Shown: positions 62,246-64,000 of the stretch, one piece after another
Position numbering within the stretch: the first letter of the stretch is position 1
Layout of the letters: every line of letters starts with the position of its first letter
Source of the DNA: Paulownia fortunei
Taxonomy: Eukaryota > Streptophyta > Magnoliopsida > Lamiales > Paulowniaceae
DNA length: 64,000 bases
Direction: 5' to 3'
Assembly (NCBI GenBank): GCA_019321725.1
Contig: CM033110.1
Coordinates: 10,037,278 to 10,101,277, forward strand
Program-made: the position numbers and the translations under genes
The notes under the pieces: generated by a model
What the model saw: the letters and a program-made list of their open reading frames with translations, nothing else
Told to the model about the DNA's origin: nothing
Database searches by the model: none

Positions 62246-63929
62246 TATTGAAAAATAAGTACACTGAACAGGTCCACTGAAAATTCTCAGTTGGAAACAT
62301 TGTTTGTCGAATGAGAAATTTTCAATTACAAAAGTGCATAACTAGTTACTAGAGTTGAGGTACTATGGTAGTCTTGTGCACAAGATCATGCACTTTGATA
62401 TATTTCCCGATTGCATGATAATTGGGATTTACGTTGGGTGTATGATATTTGTGAATCAAGGCTAATGAGTCACCAATAAAAATTCTATCATGCATCTTAT
62501 AGAATAGGAAAATCTCCTATGTTTACATAGTCCTTGATCCAATGACCTTGGTCAAGGTACGATGAATATTAAATACAGGGTTTTCTAATGATTCATCAAA
62601 TGATCAATATGACATGAAATTGAATCATAGTTATTAAATCAAAAAAGAGTTTCAACTAATAATCCATGCCCTAAACTTAATTGAGAGATTAGTTGATGGA
62701 AGGATCACATTTACAAGATACTCATAATTGAAATAGGTTTGCTTACTATTCACCAAAGACTAGATAGTTAAGACATACAGCTAGGTGTTTTCCTTGACTT
62801 GTGAGGTTCTTGGAATTAAAGAGTTAATTCTAAGTGGATTAATTAATTAAATTAATTAATCAGAATATTTAATATATTTATAAATTGCAAAAGATACAAG
62901 TCTACTGCTAGCTTAGTTGTGAACCTAAGGGGTCACACACAAAATGTGATAGCCCACTTCTAATCTAATTCTATGATTCAAGGTGTTAGATTTAGTTGAT
63001 TAATTGAGATTAATTAACATGAGTTAGAATTAATTTAAAGAGTTAAATTAATTCATCTAGTTAGATAATATGATTATTTAATTTGACCTAATATGATTAT
63101 GAGCTCATGAGAGTGAATTAATTAATTAATAGGCTTTAAATTAATTTAAAGAGTTAAATTAATGGGATTATTTTAATTGGGCCTAATATATGACTGGGTA
63201 GCCTCTTGGAACTAATTAATTAGTTGATTTGATCAAATAAATAATTTACGCTTGAGAATTGATGGGGATCAATTAATTACACATTTAATTAATTAAAGGT
63301 CCAAGGCCATAGTTTAACTAGGAGTCTTGGATAGCAAGACAAAGAGACCTAGTTAGAATAAGGAAATGATTGGATAAGGAGGGAAATAAAGGAGACTCCC
63401 AATTAGATTAGTGTTGGACTCAATTGTGTATTTAAGTGTGTATAAATACACACTTGAGGGGCAAAAAATTTAAGAGATTTTTCCAGCAAAAAATCGACAC
63501 CCATCTTTTTCTTTTTTCTCTATATTCTTGTCTTCTCCTACACACAAAAGGTTCCAAGCTTGTATCAATTCAATTCTCTAAATAAATTTAGATTAGGAAC
63601 AAGAACTTTGGTTCACTAGCAAGAATCAAGTGCTCGTGGACTTGCCCAGTGTGTGGATATACTTCGAGGAAAGACAATTGGATTCCATGCAAACTAGCTT
63701 CAATTGGGTTGTTAGGAATTAGGATTCCTTCAATCCTTATGTCAATTGGAGTGCTTTCGGGTATATACCGTGAACCTAGTTTTTTAGTTGTTCAAGAAAA
63801 TAAGTTGAGCTAACTGATTATTTCGTATCAATGCTGGAGATGCGTGTTTGATATTCATGTTTTTATTATTCTTATTGAAATTATAATTTTCCGCTGCAGT
63901 ACTCATCCCAAGATATACAAAATCCAACA
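62246..63929 (+). repeat. Ty1/copia LTR, plus orientation
   Basis: About 1.68 kb, the reverse-complement counterpart of 26599-28251. The start is near TATTGAAAAATAAGTACACTG, with a small duplication of the CAAGTCCACTG block; the end is ATATACAAAATCCAACA at 63929. No copia primer site (TGGTATCAGAG-type) follows, so it is a solo or 3' LTR, not a 5' LTR. It interrupts Athila copy 3. Confidence 0.7.
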
Positions 63930-64000
63930 GTTTTTACATTTTAAATAAAATGAGGCTTTCGAGTCTCGCCTTTCTTTATTTTACTCCAAATGTAAATTCT
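63930..64000. other. Flank homologous to 26527-26598 (inverted)
   Basis: TAAATAAAATGAGGCTT and ATTTTACTCCAAATGTAAATTC match the sequence just outside the LTR at 26599, inverted, so the similarity between the two loci continues beyond the LTR terminus. Confidence 0.6.

Overview
The window is AT-rich plant nuclear DNA (a eudicot-like angiosperm) made almost entirely of nested, mostly broken LTR retrotransposons. This follows from the Athila-type Ty3/gypsy, chromovirus Ty3/gypsy and Ty1/copia polyproteins that can be read in it. I recognise no ordinary host gene. No rRNA, tRNA gene or CRISPR array was seen.

Layout: 1-546 is a Tat/Ogre-like gypsy protease cut by a copia LTR (547-2399). A copia 3' pol fragment (2400-4060) and an unassigned gypsy-UTR-like stretch (4061-5225) follow. 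5226-12955 is Athila-type copy 1 (minus strand), joined at 12956 to a second fragment of the same copia family (to 16658). 16659-18400 is part of a chromovirus LTR. 18401-20462 is the 3' end of a plus-strand Athila-type element. 20464-23092 is the 5' end of a minus-strand Athila/Tat element (gag, primer site, LTR). 23093-26079 is the 3' end of a plus-strand copia, and 26599-31220 is a minus-strand copia. A second chromovirus LTR (31221-33365) runs into a 100-N gap. 33466-37975 is non-coding, with small palindromes and an AT-rich tandem array. 37976-53490 is the 3' end of a chromovirus whose LTR was split by the most complete element here: Athila-type copy 2 (39605-51569), with matching LTRs, TTAGA target duplications and a tRNA-Asp primer site. 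Copia remnants fill 54651-55740. Athila-type copy 3 (55768-62245) is cut by a plus-strand copia LTR (62246-63929).

The notable content is a two-gene cargo between integrase and the 3' LTR, where Athila elements often carry an env-like gene. It is present in all three Athila copies. One gene is an intronless LONELY GUY (LOG) cytokinin-activating-enzyme homologue of about 217 codons. The other, ORF-X, is also about 217 codons and unrecognised; it has a basic stretch followed by a CX2CX4CX3C cluster, an arrangement that recalls viral cysteine-rich nucleic-acid-binding proteins. The cargo therefore moves with the family. Every copy here carries frameshifts or stops. In copy 2 several of these lie at homopolymers and its LTRs are nearly identical, so some may be recent or assembly errors.
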